From NCBI RefSeq assembly GCF_901875555.1, contig NZ_CABFMD010000033.1, positions 62,001-126,000 on the forward strand: a DNA stretch of 64,000 nucleotides, given 5' to 3'. Position 1 is the first letter of the stretch. Each line of letters begins with the position of its first letter. The DNA is from Streptococcus parasanguinis. GTDB taxonomy: Bacteria > Bacillota > Bacilli > Lactobacillales > Streptococcaceae. A model generated the notes under the pieces. The model saw only the letters and a program-made list of their open reading frames with translations, searched no databases and was not told where the DNA came from. A program made the position numbers and the translations under genes. This document shows, one piece after another, positions 26,668-36,155 of the stretch.

Positions 26668-27234
26668 TTATGAAAAATCAAAAGCTGCTGCTTGTCCCTT
26701 GTCCAAGTCCACCAATTGGGCTGATGCAGCTTCCAGTTGGCCTGCCAGATCTGACAAGCGTGTGGAATAGGCCTTCGCTTGAGCCAGGTTTTCCGCCTCG
26801 ACCGCTTGGTCCCAGCAAGTATCCATGGAGAACTCTCCTAATAGTTGCTCCACTTCTGCATCTGTTAAAAATTGGGCCATACTGTGGGCCATTTGCGACA
26901 CCTCAGCAACCTTATGGGAAACCGTCTCCTTGGCCACTTCTAGCTGATCTTTGAGCTCGGCCTCAAAGACCGTCGCTTGCGCGGAAGCATTTTGCGCTAC
27001 TGCCAGTACCAATTCCTCTCGCAATTGAATGGTCTGGGTCCCAGACGCACTCGCTAGTTGCTGATGGAGGCTAGGAATACTGGACGCATCCTCAGGTATC
27101 CCCTGCCCATGCAGAGAAACAACCGAGGCAGATGATGGATTTTCTGATCTAGGTGCTTGTTGATCCCTTTGTGGCATCTCAATAATTTTCTGCGCCTGGT
27201 CTTGCATCCCTTGTACTCCATCTTCTAACTCCAT
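26668..27234 (-). CDS. Hypothetical helical Gln/Ala-rich protein (188 aa)
   Basis: First gene of the operon. I chose ATG 27234 because AAAGGAGG lies upstream; an open frame continues further but without an RBS. The N-terminal 70 residues are low-complexity (DQQAPRSENPSSASVVSLHG). The rest is helical with repeated Ala/Glu/Gln segments, and there is a single Cys. No signal peptide or TM. I recognise no family. Confidence 0.65.
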   Translation of the reverse strand: MELEDGVQGMQDQAQKIIEMPQRDQQAPRSENPSSASVVSLHGQGIPEDASSIPSLHQQLASASGTQTIQLREELVLAVAQNASAQATVFEAELKDQLEVAKETVSHKVAEVSQMAHSMAQFLTDAEVEQLLGEFSMDTCWDQAVEAENLAQAKAYSTRLSDLAGQLEAASAQLVDLDKGQAAAFDFS

Positions 27235-27317
27235 TTGAGACAGCCTCCTTTCTTGGTTCATTTTATGGTCCACAGATCCTAAACTTCCTTGCCTCATCAG
27301 TAGAAGCAAATTCACAC

Positions 27318-27346
27318 ACTATAGGGTAACATAAATTAGCTCGTAA
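27318..27346 (-). promoter_or_regulatory. Promoter of the three-gene unknown operon
   Basis: Minus strand: TTACGA, 17-bp spacer, TATAGT. Confidence 0.5.
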
Positions 27347-27448
27347 TGCTATAAAAATTTCAAAAAATAGTGAAAAAACCAGCGCTTGATGAAAAAAATT
27401 AAATTTGAGTCCTGTGCTCCTAAAAAAAAACAGGAAAACTCAACTTTT

Positions 27449-28066
27449 TTAGCGCCATTTACTATAATCCCCTTTTTGGATCTCTAAATTGTAAACAACC
27501 TTCGCTTCTGGACTACCACTTTTATTTTTATTCACTCCAACTAACTGCCCAGCATCCGTAAGGACCTTTATACTCGTATCAATTCCTTCATCCTCACTCA
27601 TCTTCGCATCGTCTGGTAGTTTCTCTTCATTTGAAACGTCAATTGCTTCTCCTGTTTTTGAATTATCTAAGAAGATGACCTCTTTATGATTCATTCCAAA
27701 ATCAAATTCAACTCCCTGGTGGAAGCCATAGCGGAGCATGGGCTCTCCTTTTGCATCTTGCCCTAGATAAGCTTTATTTCCATGCCCGTCATAGACAACC
27801 GGAACCACATTCACTCGTAAAGGATCCCCAGACTTCAAACCTCCGTCAAAGATAATCGGAGAAAATTCAATTTTCCTAACACCTGTGAAATTTTCCTTCA
27901 CGTACAATGCCGTTTGTTCTTCCAATAGATGGAAAGAATGTTTAAAAATGCTCTCCTCTTCATGGGTCAAACCTTGGGCTGTTCGATGGTGGTTCTTCAG
28001 CCAGATCACCCCTACACCCAGAATGACGACGATCACTAAAATGATTCCTATAATCTTTTTTCTCAT
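27449..28066 (-). CDS. Hypothetical membrane-anchored extracellular protein
   Basis: About 205 residues. MRKKIIGIILVIVVILGVGVIWL is a single N-terminal TM anchor. The rest is a polar extracellular domain with no recognised motif, beta-rich in look (FDGGLKSGDPLRVNVVPVVYDG). I chose MRKK because GAAGG lies 5 nt upstream. It is a separate unit from the operon downstream. The function is unknown. Confidence 0.7.
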   Translation of the reverse strand: MRKKIIGIILVIVVILGVGVIWLKNHHRTAQGLTHEEESIFKHSFHLLEEQTALYVKENFTGVRKIEFSPIIFDGGLKSGDPLRVNVVPVVYDGHGNKAYLGQDAKGEPMLRYGFHQGVEFDFGMNHKEVIFLDNSKTGEAIDVSNEEKLPDDAKMSEDEGIDTSIKVLTDAGQLVGVNKNKSGSPEAKVVYNLEIQKGDYSKWR

Positions 28067-28136
28067 CTTTACCTTCTTTGTTCTAGTTCTTTTCTTATAC
28101 CCTATCATAAAATCAAGGGAATTGCGAACTCAAAGC

Positions 28137-28166
28137 AAAAAAACCCTCACTCTTTCGAGTGAGGGG
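28137..28166 (-). terminator. adhE terminator
   Basis: Stem CCCTCACTC/GAGTGAGGG followed by seven Ts on the minus strand. Confidence 0.9.
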
Positions 28167-28196
28167 GCTGATAAACATCAGTTGTTCCTTGGCGTC

Positions 28197-30848
28197 TTAT
28201 TTACGACGTCCTGGACGTTCCTTGTAACCATAGTAAGCATCTTCGATAATTTCTTGCATATGGTCTACCATTGGAAGACGTGGGTTAGCTGGTGAACATT
28301 GATCTTCATAAGCGAGGAAGGCCAATTCACGAGAATGTTTCTTCCATTCTTTTTCATTGATTCCTTGTGCCTTGAAGTTCATTTGGATACCACAGCGTTC
28401 ACCAAGTTCATATACAGCTTTTGCGTAAGCTTCAACAGCTTCTTCTGGTGTAGAGCATGGAAGTCCTAACATACGAGCGATGTCTTGGTATTTTTCATCT
28501 GCACGGTAGTAGTTGTACTTAGGCCATGTCGCAGTCTTGGCTGGGCGTGTACCGTTATAGCGGATCACGTATGGAAGCAAGATGGCATTGGTCCGTCCGT
28601 GGATGGTGTGGAATTGCGCACCAATCTTGTGGGCCATGGAGTGAGAAATACCGAGGAAGGCATTGGCGAAGGCCATACCTGCGATCGTAGAGGCATTGTG
28701 CATCTTTTCGCGAGCATCGTAGTTGGCTGTTTTCACAGATTCTTCCAAGTTTTCAAAGACCAGTTTAATAGCTTGAAGGGCAAGACCATCTGTAAAGTCG
28801 CTAGCCATTTGAGAGACGTAAGCTTCTGTCGCGTGGGTCAAGACGTCCATACCAGTGTCTGCTGCAACCGATCCTGGAACAGTCAAGACAAGAGATGGGT
28901 CCACAATCGCCACTGTTGGTGTCAATGAGTAGTCAGCGATTGGGTATTTGCGGTTATTGGCTTTATCAGAGATAACGGCAAATGGAGTAACTTCTGATCC
29001 AGTACCAGATGTTGTTGGGATGGCGATGAATTTTGTCTTCTTACCAAGCAATGGGAATTTGAAGGCACGTTTACGGATATCCATGAATTTTTGAACCAAA
29101 TCGTGGAAGTCCACTTCTGGCTGTTCATAGAAGAGCCACATAACTTTGGCCGCATCCATTGGAGAACCACCACCAAGAGCAATGATCGTATCTGGCTTGA
29201 AGGTCCGCATGATATCGGTACCACGTTCAACAGTTGTGATATCTGGATCTGGTTCAACGTCCGCAAAGATTTGGTAAACTACCTTGTTGCGACGAAGGTC
29301 TAATTGTTCAATAATGCGATCCAAGAAACCAAGTTCTACCATCGCATGGTCTGTCACGATCATGACACGTTCTACATCACGACATTTTTGTAAGTATTCA
29401 ATTGATCCACGTTCGAAGTATGTCTTCGAAGGAAGTTTCATCCATTGCATGTTATTTCTCCGGCGTCCGACTTTTTTGATATTCAAGAGGTTTACTGCGC
29501 TTACGTTATCACCAACTGAGTTGTGTCCATATGAACCACAACCAAGAGTCAATGATGGCAAGAAGGCATTGTATACGTCCCCGATACCACCAAAAGTAGA
29601 AGGAGAGTTCCAAATCACACGGATGGCTTTGACTGCTTTCCCAAATTCTTTAGCCAGATCAGCATCTGCAGTATGGATGGCAGCAGAGTGACCCAGACCG
29701 TTGAATTCAACCATTTGACGAGCTTTGTCAATTCCATCTTCACGGCTGTCTGCTTTCAAAACAGCGATGACTGGAGACAATTTTTCACGAGTCAATGGTT
29801 CTTTTGGACCAACTTCCTTCACTTCTGCAGCAAGGATATTGGTTCCTTCTGGGACAGAGAAGCCAGCTTGTTCAGCGATCCATGCTGCTGGTTTCCCAAC
29901 GATGTCCGCATTCAATTTCGCACCCGCACAGTTCTTACTGTTGGCTTTGACACCGAAGCAGAACTCTTCAAGGAGGGCTTTTTCTTTTTTGTTGACAAAG
30001 TAAGTGTGGTAAGATTTGAATTCTTCTACAAACTCATCGTAGATTTCTTTATCGATGATGACCGCTTGTTCAGATGCACAAACCATTCCGTTGTCAAATG
30101 ACTTAGACATGACGATATCGTGGGCTGCTTGGCGGATGTTAGCTGTTTTTTCAACATAAGCAGGTACGTTTCCGGCACCTACCCCAAGAGCTGGTTTCCC
30201 GCAAGAATAGGCAGCTTTCACCATGGCATTCCCACCAGTCGCAAGGATAGTCGCAATTCCTTCGTGGTTCATCAGCGCACTGGTTGCTTCCATAGATGGT
30301 TGGGTAATCCATTGCACACAGTTTTCAGGTGCTCCTGCTTTGATCGCTGCATCCCGTACAATTTGAGCTGCATGAGCAGAAGATTCTTGAGCAGATGGGT
30401 GGAAGGCAAAGATGATTGGGTTACGAGTCTTCAATGAGATCAAGGCTTTGAAGATCGCTGTAGAAGTTGGGTTAGTGGTTGGAGTGATCCCACAGATCAC
30501 GCCGACTGGTTCTGCAATCAAGGTCAAGCCTGTCACATCATCGTCATCGATGATGCCAACTGTTTTCGTATGACGCATGTTGTTGACCACGTGTTCGCAG
30601 GCAAACAAGTTCTTAGTTGCCTTATCTTCAAAGACACCACGACCGGTTTCTTCATATGCATGAAGGGCCAATTCTCCGTGGGCATCAAGAGCTGCTACAG
30701 ATGCTTTTGCAACGATATAGTCCACTTGCTCTTGCGTTAATTTACGCATTTCTTCTAATGCAACAAGGCCCTTTTGGACCAACTCGTCAACGTGCTTTTC
30801 AGCGGCGAGTTTCTTTTCTTCAGGGGTAAGTGATTTTTTATCAGCCAT
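28197..30848 (-). CDS. adhE: Bifunctional acetaldehyde-CoA/alcohol dehydrogenase
   Basis: 883 residues. The N-terminal aldehyde dehydrogenase half has its catalytic Cys in GMVCASEQAV. The C-terminal iron-dependent ADH half has GGGSPMDAAK and the iron-binding HSMAHKIGAQFHTIHG. It converts acetyl-CoA to ethanol and regenerates 2 NAD+. It forms long spirosome filaments in studied bacteria. RBS GGAGG. The upstream region holds a Rex operator at the transcript start and two cre-type sites. Confidence 0.98.
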   Translation of the reverse strand: MADKKSLTPEEKKLAAEKHVDELVQKGLVALEEMRKLTQEQVDYIVAKASVAALDAHGELALHAYEETGRGVFEDKATKNLFACEHVVNNMRHTKTVGIIDDDDVTGLTLIAEPVGVICGITPTTNPTSTAIFKALISLKTRNPIIFAFHPSAQESSAHAAQIVRDAAIKAGAPENCVQWITQPSMEATSALMNHEGIATILATGGNAMVKAAYSCGKPALGVGAGNVPAYVEKTANIRQAAHDIVMSKSFDNGMVCASEQAVIIDKEIYDEFVEEFKSYHTYFVNKKEKALLEEFCFGVKANSKNCAGAKLNADIVGKPAAWIAEQAGFSVPEGTNILAAEVKEVGPKEPLTREKLSPVIAVLKADSREDGIDKARQMVEFNGLGHSAAIHTADADLAKEFGKAVKAIRVIWNSPSTFGGIGDVYNAFLPSLTLGCGSYGHNSVGDNVSAVNLLNIKKVGRRRNNMQWMKLPSKTYFERGSIEYLQKCRDVERVMIVTDHAMVELGFLDRIIEQLDLRRNKVVYQIFADVEPDPDITTVERGTDIMRTFKPDTIIALGGGSPMDAAKVMWLFYEQPEVDFHDLVQKFMDIRKRAFKFPLLGKKTKFIAIPTTSGTGSEVTPFAVISDKANNRKYPIADYSLTPTVAIVDPSLVLTVPGSVAADTGMDVLTHATEAYVSQMASDFTDGLALQAIKLVFENLEESVKTANYDAREKMHNASTIAGMAFANAFLGISHSMAHKIGAQFHTIHGRTNAILLPYVIRYNGTRPAKTATWPKYNYYRADEKYQDIARMLGLPCSTPEEAVEAYAKAVYELGERCGIQMNFKAQGINEKEWKKHSRELAFLAYEDQCSPANPRLPMVDHMQEIIEDAYYGYKERPGRRK

Positions 30849-30931
30849 TTGATGGTTTCCTCCGAATTGTTCAAAAGAAAGTCGTTTTCATGTTTTCAGT
30901 AAACATTCAAACTTTTTACCCAATCTTTCTT

Positions 30932-30949
30932 TTGTTAATTTTTTCACAA
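30932..30949. promoter_or_regulatory. Rex operator at the adhE transcript start
   Basis: TTGTTAATTTTTTCACAA, an essentially complete 18-bp Rex site placed at about +1 of the promoter below. It predicts NADH-dependent derepression. Confidence 0.8.
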
Positions 30950-30953
30950 TATT

Positions 30954-30990
30954 ATTCTACCCTATTTTGAGCTTTTTGTAAACACTTCCA
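30954..30990 (-). promoter_or_regulatory. adhE promoter with overlapping near-cre
   Basis: Minus strand: TTTACA, 17-bp spacer, TAGAAT. TGTAAACACTTCCA (30977-30990) matches cre except for one central base and covers the -35. Confidence 0.7.
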
Positions 30991-31002
30991 AGCAATTTTC
31001 AC

Positions 31003-31108
31003 AAAGATTTTTTCTAACTTTGTGAATCTTTTTTCAAATTCCTTTGATAGGGGGTTTTGAAACCCACACTTTGTGAAATAAATTTTTAAAAAACTTTTTC
31101 TTCACAAG
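31003..31108. promoter_or_regulatory. Cluster of TTGTGAA half-sites upstream of adhE
   Basis: Several TTCACAA/TTGTGAA heptamers lie in the upstream 110 bp, including an inverted pair AAAG-spaced (CACAAAG...CTTTGTGAA). They may be additional Rex sites. Confidence 0.5.
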
Positions 31109-31129
31109 GAGAGATTTTCACTCTGTTTT

Positions 31130-31143
31130 TGTAAGCGTTTTCT
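31130..31143. promoter_or_regulatory. Perfect cre upstream of adhE
   Basis: TGTAAGCGTTTTCT matches the CcpA consensus TGWAARCGYTWNCW. It lies far upstream of the mapped promoter, so it may act through looping or serve another start. Confidence 0.65.
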
Positions 31144-31154
31144 TAATCTTACTA

Positions 31155-31190
31155 AAAAAAGCAACCTTTTGCAAGTATAAAGTTGCTTTA
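31155..31190 (-). terminator. Hairpin terminator
   Basis: Stem AAAGCAAC/GTTGCTTT with seven Ts on the minus strand. Confidence 0.65.
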
Positions 31191-31279
31191 GAAGGTAGAC
31201 AAACTACTTTTGTAAAAAATAAAGATGAGTCCTAATTTTAAGAATGAATCAAGAAAATACCGAAACTTTCCAATGTGAG

Positions 31280-31316
31280 AAAAGTGCCTGAAACAATACA
31301 GTTTCAGGCACTCGGA
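31280..31316 (-). terminator. Terminator of the phosphatase-MORN-acyltransferase operon
   Basis: Stem AGTGCCTGAAAC/GTTTCAGGCACT followed by TTTT on the minus strand. A further small hairpin (GAACTTC-ATA-GAAGTTC) lies near 31.35 kb. Confidence 0.75.
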
Positions 31317-31436
31317 ATTTTTGAGACCTTAGGCTCAAAAATTAGTCATGGAACTTCATAGAAGTTCGCTGACGTCCGTACTCACCTAAGGAAAGTTTTT
31401 AATATGAATTTGTTTTTCTTTTTCCAAAAATCTTAA

Positions 31437-33239
31437 CTACTTCTTAACAGGGCCTTTTTCAGCCTTGTCAAGAGCTTCTTTGACTGTTTGAGCATAGAGT
31501 TCCCCACCATTTGTTTCCATATTGAAGTGAACAGAGTCTGTTCCCACCCAAATATTTGGATTTTCCAAGGCTACTTGATACCAGTCCGCAATGGTGATGA
31601 AATCGTATTTCTTGGCTAGTTCCAACTCATAAAGACGAGTTTGGACCGATTCGCTGGACTGATCGTTGGCATATCGACCATCATATGGTGTCACAAGGAT
31701 CAAGCGACGGCCTTTTGGAAGTTTTTCAACATACTGATCCAGCAACTCTTTGTAGTTGCTCACAGTATTGGTTCCTAGGGCAATGACCACATTTTTTAGG
31801 AGAACTTTATTGGAGATATCAGTCTCAAAGACCTTCATCCCATTTTCCAACTGACGGCTCACTACCGCATCGATCTGGATGCCAGGGATCGCTTTTATTA
31901 GATAATCTTGTGCCCGCAAATTGACCGAATCCCCGATCATGGTTACCCCATTTGAAACGTTGTAATCTGTCGCCGTCGCATTGTCCACCTGGGTCCGTGT
32001 GACCTGCATTTTATTATTAGCTTGATTGAGCCCGCTGGCAACCAGACTCTCATCGAAGGCTCCAACCGTTGGCGCAAAAGCTGAAATCCCAACCATCAGT
32101 AAGGCCAATGGGATCATGAGATAAAAGACCGGTTTGGTCAAAAAGCTGAGATCCATCTTCATGCCAAAGACACGAGGTTCCTTACCTGCAATGGTTGGCT
32201 CCAAAATATAGAAGGACAGAGCCGTTAGAATCAAGGAAACGATCGTCGTCACAAGGGCTGCCATCATATTTCCCAAGTGTTGAGAAAAAATGATAAAGAA
32301 AGGCCAGTGGAAAAGATAGACACCATAACTGGTATCTGCCAAGAAATTGAGGATGACTGGTTCTTTTTTATCTGGCGTCTTTTCATGGAGAATGCGGGCC
32401 GACAGAATCATGGCACAAGCTGCGATTGTCGCTGCTAAAAAGCCAAAGAGATAGGTCCACAGGCTATCAAATGGCAAGAAAAGACTGAGTACAAACAAGA
32501 AGGCAAAGCTTCCACCCAAGACTGACAAAGTCTTTTTCATACTCCAAGACTGTACCAGTTTTGTAAAATTAGGGCTGACATTGGCAATCCCTGTCACCGT
32601 TGCTAGGCACGATCCCGCAAAGAAGGGGAAGATGTGAGTGAAGCTCGAAAAATAGATGGTAGAGAAATTAGCTGTCAGAAAGGCGCGGATAAACATGGAC
32701 AAGAAGGTAAAGAGAAAGAGTCCACTAGAGGCCAAAAAGAGCATGCCTCGGTACTTTCCAACCGTCTTAGCCCGCTTAGCCAAGAACCATGCCAAAAGTG
32801 CCCATAGCACATAGTAATGCACTTCTAGAGCCAAACTCCAGGTATGAAGGAAGAGATGCGGAATGAAGTTGCTTTCGTAACTACCACCCGTTGCCATCTC
32901 AAAGAAATTGGTCACAAAACCAAAGACCGCCGCAATCTGAGTCCCAATACCAGCCACGTAGTCTCGTTGGACCATAAAGGTAAAGGGCATTACGACCAAG
33001 ACCATAAAGACAAGGGGAGGTACGATCCGGTAAAAGCGCCGTTTCAGGAAAGCCAGGTAGTCGATTCCTTGCTTACGCGCAAATTCATCGATCAAGAGCG
33101 CTGTAATCAAAAATCCTGAGAAGGTGAAGAAAATATCTACCCCAATGAAGCCTCCAGGAAAGGCTTTTTGGAAGAAATGGTATAGCAATACCAATAAGAG
33201 TCCTGTAACACGGACGAGTGAAAACCATTTAATGCGCAT
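31437..33239 (-). CDS. OatA-like membrane acyltransferase with SGNH domain
   Basis: 600 residues. The N-terminal Acyltransferase_3 domain (about 1-380, ten or more TM) has the catalytic His21 in LLYHFF. The C-terminal extracellular SGNH domain has its Ser in MIGDSVNLRAQ and an Asp/His pair in GTDSVHF. Family members O-acetylate peptidoglycan or surface glycans. The substrate here is not provable from sequence. Its start overlaps the MORN gene by 11 bp, so both are made together. Confidence 0.9.
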   Translation of the reverse strand: MRIKWFSLVRVTGLLLVLLYHFFQKAFPGGFIGVDIFFTFSGFLITALLIDEFARKQGIDYLAFLKRRFYRIVPPLVFMVLVVMPFTFMVQRDYVAGIGTQIAAVFGFVTNFFEMATGGSYESNFIPHLFLHTWSLALEVHYYVLWALLAWFLAKRAKTVGKYRGMLFLASSGLFLFTFLSMFIRAFLTANFSTIYFSSFTHIFPFFAGSCLATVTGIANVSPNFTKLVQSWSMKKTLSVLGGSFAFLFVLSLFLPFDSLWTYLFGFLAATIAACAMILSARILHEKTPDKKEPVILNFLADTSYGVYLFHWPFFIIFSQHLGNMMAALVTTIVSLILTALSFYILEPTIAGKEPRVFGMKMDLSFLTKPVFYLMIPLALLMVGISAFAPTVGAFDESLVASGLNQANNKMQVTRTQVDNATATDYNVSNGVTMIGDSVNLRAQDYLIKAIPGIQIDAVVSRQLENGMKVFETDISNKVLLKNVVIALGTNTVSNYKELLDQYVEKLPKGRRLILVTPYDGRYANDQSSESVQTRLYELELAKKYDFITIADWYQVALENPNIWVGTDSVHFNMETNGGELYAQTVKEALDKAEKGPVKK

Positions 33240-33633
33240 TTTGATAAATCCCCTGCTTGAATGTTCCTTTGTATACGACGTTGGCTTCTGTGGTTAAGGT
33301 GCCTTTGCCCTCTGGCTGACCATTGACAAACTGCCCTTCATAGGTCCAACCAGCCTTGGACTTAAACTTACCATAACCACTAAAGGAGCCATTGACGAGG
33401 TTGCCTGTATAGGTATCCCCGTTTTTAAAGGTGACGGTTCCCTTGCCATTCATCTTGCCACGGACTAGACTTCCGTCGTAACGGATCGCCCCCTTGTCCA
33501 AGGTCAAGACACCATGACCTGGAATGGCCGAAAAGAAAACCATCAAAGCAGATAGAATAATCACGACTAATGATGCTATTTCTAAATTTTTTCGCGTCAG
33601 ATAGACCTTGTAGGTCTCATAAAATTCTTTCAT
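33229..33633 (-). CDS. MORN-repeat membrane protein
   Basis: 134 residues. One N-terminal TM (about 18-38) is followed by four or five MORN repeats (e.g. GKGTVTFKNGDTYTGNLVNG, GYGKFKSKAGWTYEGQFVNG). It probably faces outside. The role is unknown; pairing with an acyltransferase suggests an envelope function. I chose ATG 33633; a longer TTG start is possible. Confidence 0.82.
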   Translation of the reverse strand: MKEFYETYKVYLTRKNLEIASLVVIILSALMVFFSAIPGHGVLTLDKGAIRYDGSLVRGKMNGKGTVTFKNGDTYTGNLVNGSFSGYGKFKSKAGWTYEGQFVNGQPEGKGTLTTEANVVYKGTFKQGIYQNAH

Positions 33634-33661
33634 ATTCTGTATTCTCTCACATCTCAAACTC

Positions 33662-34087
33662 TTAGGAAGTGGCTAGCTGATCTAACCAAGCCTTACAGCC
33701 AGTCAGAACTCTGGAATAGGTCTCCTCAAAATCACCGGTATACCATGGATCTGGCACACTTTCAGCAGCAAAGAGCTGAATCTTGTGCTCTGTCCCTGCA
33801 GGAGCCATTTGCTTCAAATCTGCCACATTATTTTCGTCCATCCCTAGGATCAAATCAAAGTTGTAAAAATCCTCTTCCTTGATCTGTAAAGAAGTCTTGG
33901 CTGGATCATACGGGACCTGGTGTTGTTGAAAGATTTTCTGGGTTCCCTGATGGATCGGATTCCCATGTTCCCAGCTAGAGGTGGCACGGCTTTCAATCTC
34001 ATACTGATCCGTCAAGTCCTTCATGACAAACTCCGCCATGGGGCTCCGGCAAATATTTCCTAAGCAGACAAAGACAATTTTTTTCAT
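33662..34087 (-). CDS. Low-molecular-weight protein-tyrosine phosphatase
   Basis: 141 residues. The P-loop CLGNICRS is at residues 8-15 right after MKKIVFV, and the general-acid loop is DPWYTGDFEETY. It removes phosphate from tyrosine residues, possibly in capsule or polysaccharide control. The start at MKKIVF follows TAGGTGG. An extended -10 (TGTTATAAT, minus strand 34171-34179) lies upstream. It is the first gene of the operon with MORN and the acyltransferase. Confidence 0.92.
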   Translation of the reverse strand: MKKIVFVCLGNICRSPMAEFVMKDLTDQYEIESRATSSWEHGNPIHQGTQKIFQQHQVPYDPAKTSLQIKEEDFYNFDLILGMDENNVADLKQMAPAGTEHKIQLFAAESVPDPWYTGDFEETYSRVLTGCKAWLDQLATS

Positions 34088-34222
34088 GATTCCACCTAAC
34101 TCCTTGTTCTGATTATCCAATCTAGCTGAGTACGTCGCTTTCCACTAAAGTAAACTGGTACACTATTACTATTATAACAAAAATGTGACAGAAAGATGAC
34201 AAAGGGGCTCCATCATTTTAAA

Positions 34223-34257
34223 GAAAAATCAGATTCCCTTTTCAAATCTGATTTTTT
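34223..34257. terminator. Bidirectional terminator after the ruvB operon
   Basis: Stem AAAAATCAGATT/AATCTGATTTTT next to the stop of the nucleotidyltransferase gene. Confidence 0.85.
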
Positions 34258-34259
34258 CT

Positions 34260-34826
34260 CTATTTTGGAAAACGAACCTCTAATTGAGGCCATTTACTCT
34301 GCCAATTTTTCTTTTTCATACGCTCTGTATAAACCGCCAAACGCTCTGGGCTGGCTAAAAAATGCGGAGTCGGCTCAACGATAAAATCTTCGATATCCCT
34401 TGTTCCATAAGGGAGAAAGAGCTCCAACTGACCATCTTTCCTTAGGCGAACTGCAAGAGCCGTACACTGCTCGGGATATTTGGAAACCGCATCACAGGCA
34501 CTACGATAAGGAGCTGTCCCCGGACTATGCTGGTGCATGTAGACTTGATTTTTGACTTCCCAAGCGTATTGGGGATATTTTTCCTTTAATTCCTGCTCGA
34601 TCTGCTGCGTCTCCTCATAGCTAATCGTAGGATCATAAAAGACCAGATCCATATCGGTTGTCACGTCAAACCCTGGTTTTCCAGAGAGCTGATTCCAGAT
34701 GAAATTTCGCACTGCCCCTGCTGCTAACCAGGCATCTGCTAAGTCTAGATCCCGAATAATAGTCAAGACGACCATCATCTCCGGATCCGCTTGGATCTGT
34801 TCTACTATCACTTTTTCCGTCAGCAT
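34260..34826 (-). CDS. Nucleotidyltransferase-fold protein (DUF925/COG3575)
   Basis: 188 residues. AAGAVRNFIW and the acidic motif TDMDLVFYD mark the nucleotidyltransferase fold. EVKNQVYMHQ and CDAVSKYPEQCTALAVRL are typical of the DUF925 family. The substrate is unknown. It begins 6 bp after ruvB and shares its transcript. Confidence 0.88.
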   Translation of the reverse strand: MLTEKVIVEQIQADPEMMVVLTIIRDLDLADAWLAAGAVRNFIWNQLSGKPGFDVTTDMDLVFYDPTISYEETQQIEQELKEKYPQYAWEVKNQVYMHQHSPGTAPYRSACDAVSKYPEQCTALAVRLRKDGQLELFLPYGTRDIEDFIVEPTPHFLASPERLAVYTERMKKKNWQSKWPQLEVRFPK

Positions 34827-34832
34827 CTTCTT

Positions 34833-35831
34833 CTAGTCTCCATTGTAGGGATAACCCAGGTGTTCATAGGCCTTGCGGGTCGCCACGCGCCCTGTCCGGG
34901 TCCGCATGATAAAGCCTTTCTGAATTAAGTAAGGCTCATACATGTCCTCAACAGTTTCCCTCTCTTCAGCAATATTGACCGATAGAGTCCCAAGGCCGAC
35001 CGGGCCACCACCGTACATTTCAATCATGGTACGCAGGATCTTTTGATCGACATAGTCCAGTCCTTCATGGTCCACATCTAGCATAGAGAGGGCCTTGTCC
35101 GTAATGGTGTCATCAATCAGGCCATCGCCCATAATCTGGGCAAAATCACGTACCCGTTTGAGCAAACGATTGGCAATCCGTGGAGTCCCACGACTACGAA
35201 GAGAAAGCTCTTTAGCGGCTTCGTGGGTAATTTCCATCTCAAAGATCTCGGCGGTCCGCTCGACAATCTCTGTCAAATCATCTTGCTCATAGTATTCCAT
35301 GTGCCCGGTAATTCCAAAGCGAGCGCGCAAGGGATTGGACAACATCCCAGCTCGGGTCGTTGCCCCAATCAAAGTGAAAGGTGGAAGGTCCAGATGGACA
35401 CTTCGGCTGCTCTCCCCAGCGCCAATCATAATGTCGATGTAAAAATCTTCCATGGCGCTATAGAGCACTTCTTCAACCGACATAGGTAGGCGGTGGATCT
35501 CATCGATAAAGAGGACATCCCCCGGCTCTAGATCATTAAGAATCGCCACTAAGTCACCAGCCTTTTCAATGACAGGACCAGAAGTCTGCTTGAGATTGAC
35601 ACCCAGTTCATTGGCAATGACAAAAGCCATGGTGGTCTTCCCCAATCCTGGAGGTCCAAAAAGGAGGACATGGTCCAGCGCCTCATCCCGAAGCTTAGCC
35701 GCCTCAATAAAGATTTTCAGCTGGTCCTTGACCTTGTCTTGCCCGATATATTCCTGTAAATATTGCGGGCGTAAGGTCCGCTCAACGGCTTCCTCATCGC
35801 CCATAATTTCATTGTCTAAAATTCTACTCAT
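34833..35831 (-). CDS. ruvB: Holliday junction branch-migration helicase RuvB
   Basis: 332 residues, the usual length. Walker [10 protein letters not shown], Walker B DEIH, sensor GATTRAG, and the C-terminal winged helix ending [16 protein letters not shown]. It works with RuvA (not in this window) on recombination intermediates. I chose MSRILDNE, the conserved start. There is no Shine-Dalgarno, and the -10 ends only 7 nt upstream, so the mRNA appears leaderless. Confidence 0.97.
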   Translation of the reverse strand: MSRILDNEIMGDEEAVERTLRPQYLQEYIGQDKVKDQLKIFIEAAKLRDEALDHVLLFGPPGLGKTTMAFVIANELGVNLKQTSGPVIEKAGDLVAILNDLEPGDVLFIDEIHRLPMSVEEVLYSAMEDFYIDIMIGAGESSRSVHLDLPPFTLIGATTRAGMLSNPLRARFGITGHMEYYEQDDLTEIVERTAEIFEMEITHEAAKELSLRSRGTPRIANRLLKRVRDFAQIMGDGLIDDTITDKALSMLDVDHEGLDYVDQKILRTMIEMYGGGPVGLGTLSVNIAEERETVEDMYEPYLIQKGFIMRTRTGRVATRKAYEHLGYPYNGD

Positions 35832-35838
35832 ACACACT

Positions 35839-35847
35839 ATTATAGCA
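35839..35847 (-). promoter_or_regulatory. Extended -10 promoter giving a leaderless ruvB mRNA
   Basis: Minus-strand TGCTATAAT, then 7 nt to the ATG. GGTACCGAAGGTATC just upstream is a small inverted repeat. Confidence 0.65.
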
Positions 35848-35891
35848 AAAAATGATACCTTCGGTACCATAAATAGAATGTGTTTTTTAAA

Positions 35892-36155
35892 GATCCTGGT
35901 TCTCACTAACGTTTGCTAAGAAAGAAGGATCGTAGTTTTCGCTCTGCTCAAACTGCATCAATGTATCTAAGTTCGTCTGCGTCCCGATTGCACTTGACTC
36001 ACTAAAATGGTAAGGAACGTAGTTCTCACTAACGTTCGAACTGCATCAATGTACCTAAACTCACTGATGTTCGTGAAAAATAAAGATCGTAGTTCTCACT
36101 AACGTTCGAACTACGTCAACGTACCTAAGCTCACTAACGTTTGCTAAGGTACGTA
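35892..36155. repeat. Tandem hairpin repeat array, copy C (inverted)
   Basis: Units reading GTAGTTCTCACTAACGTTCG...ATGTACCTAA are the reverse complement of the arrays at the window start and near 2.3 kb. As there, the array abuts the terminator of a CiaR-type small RNA. Confidence 0.85.
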
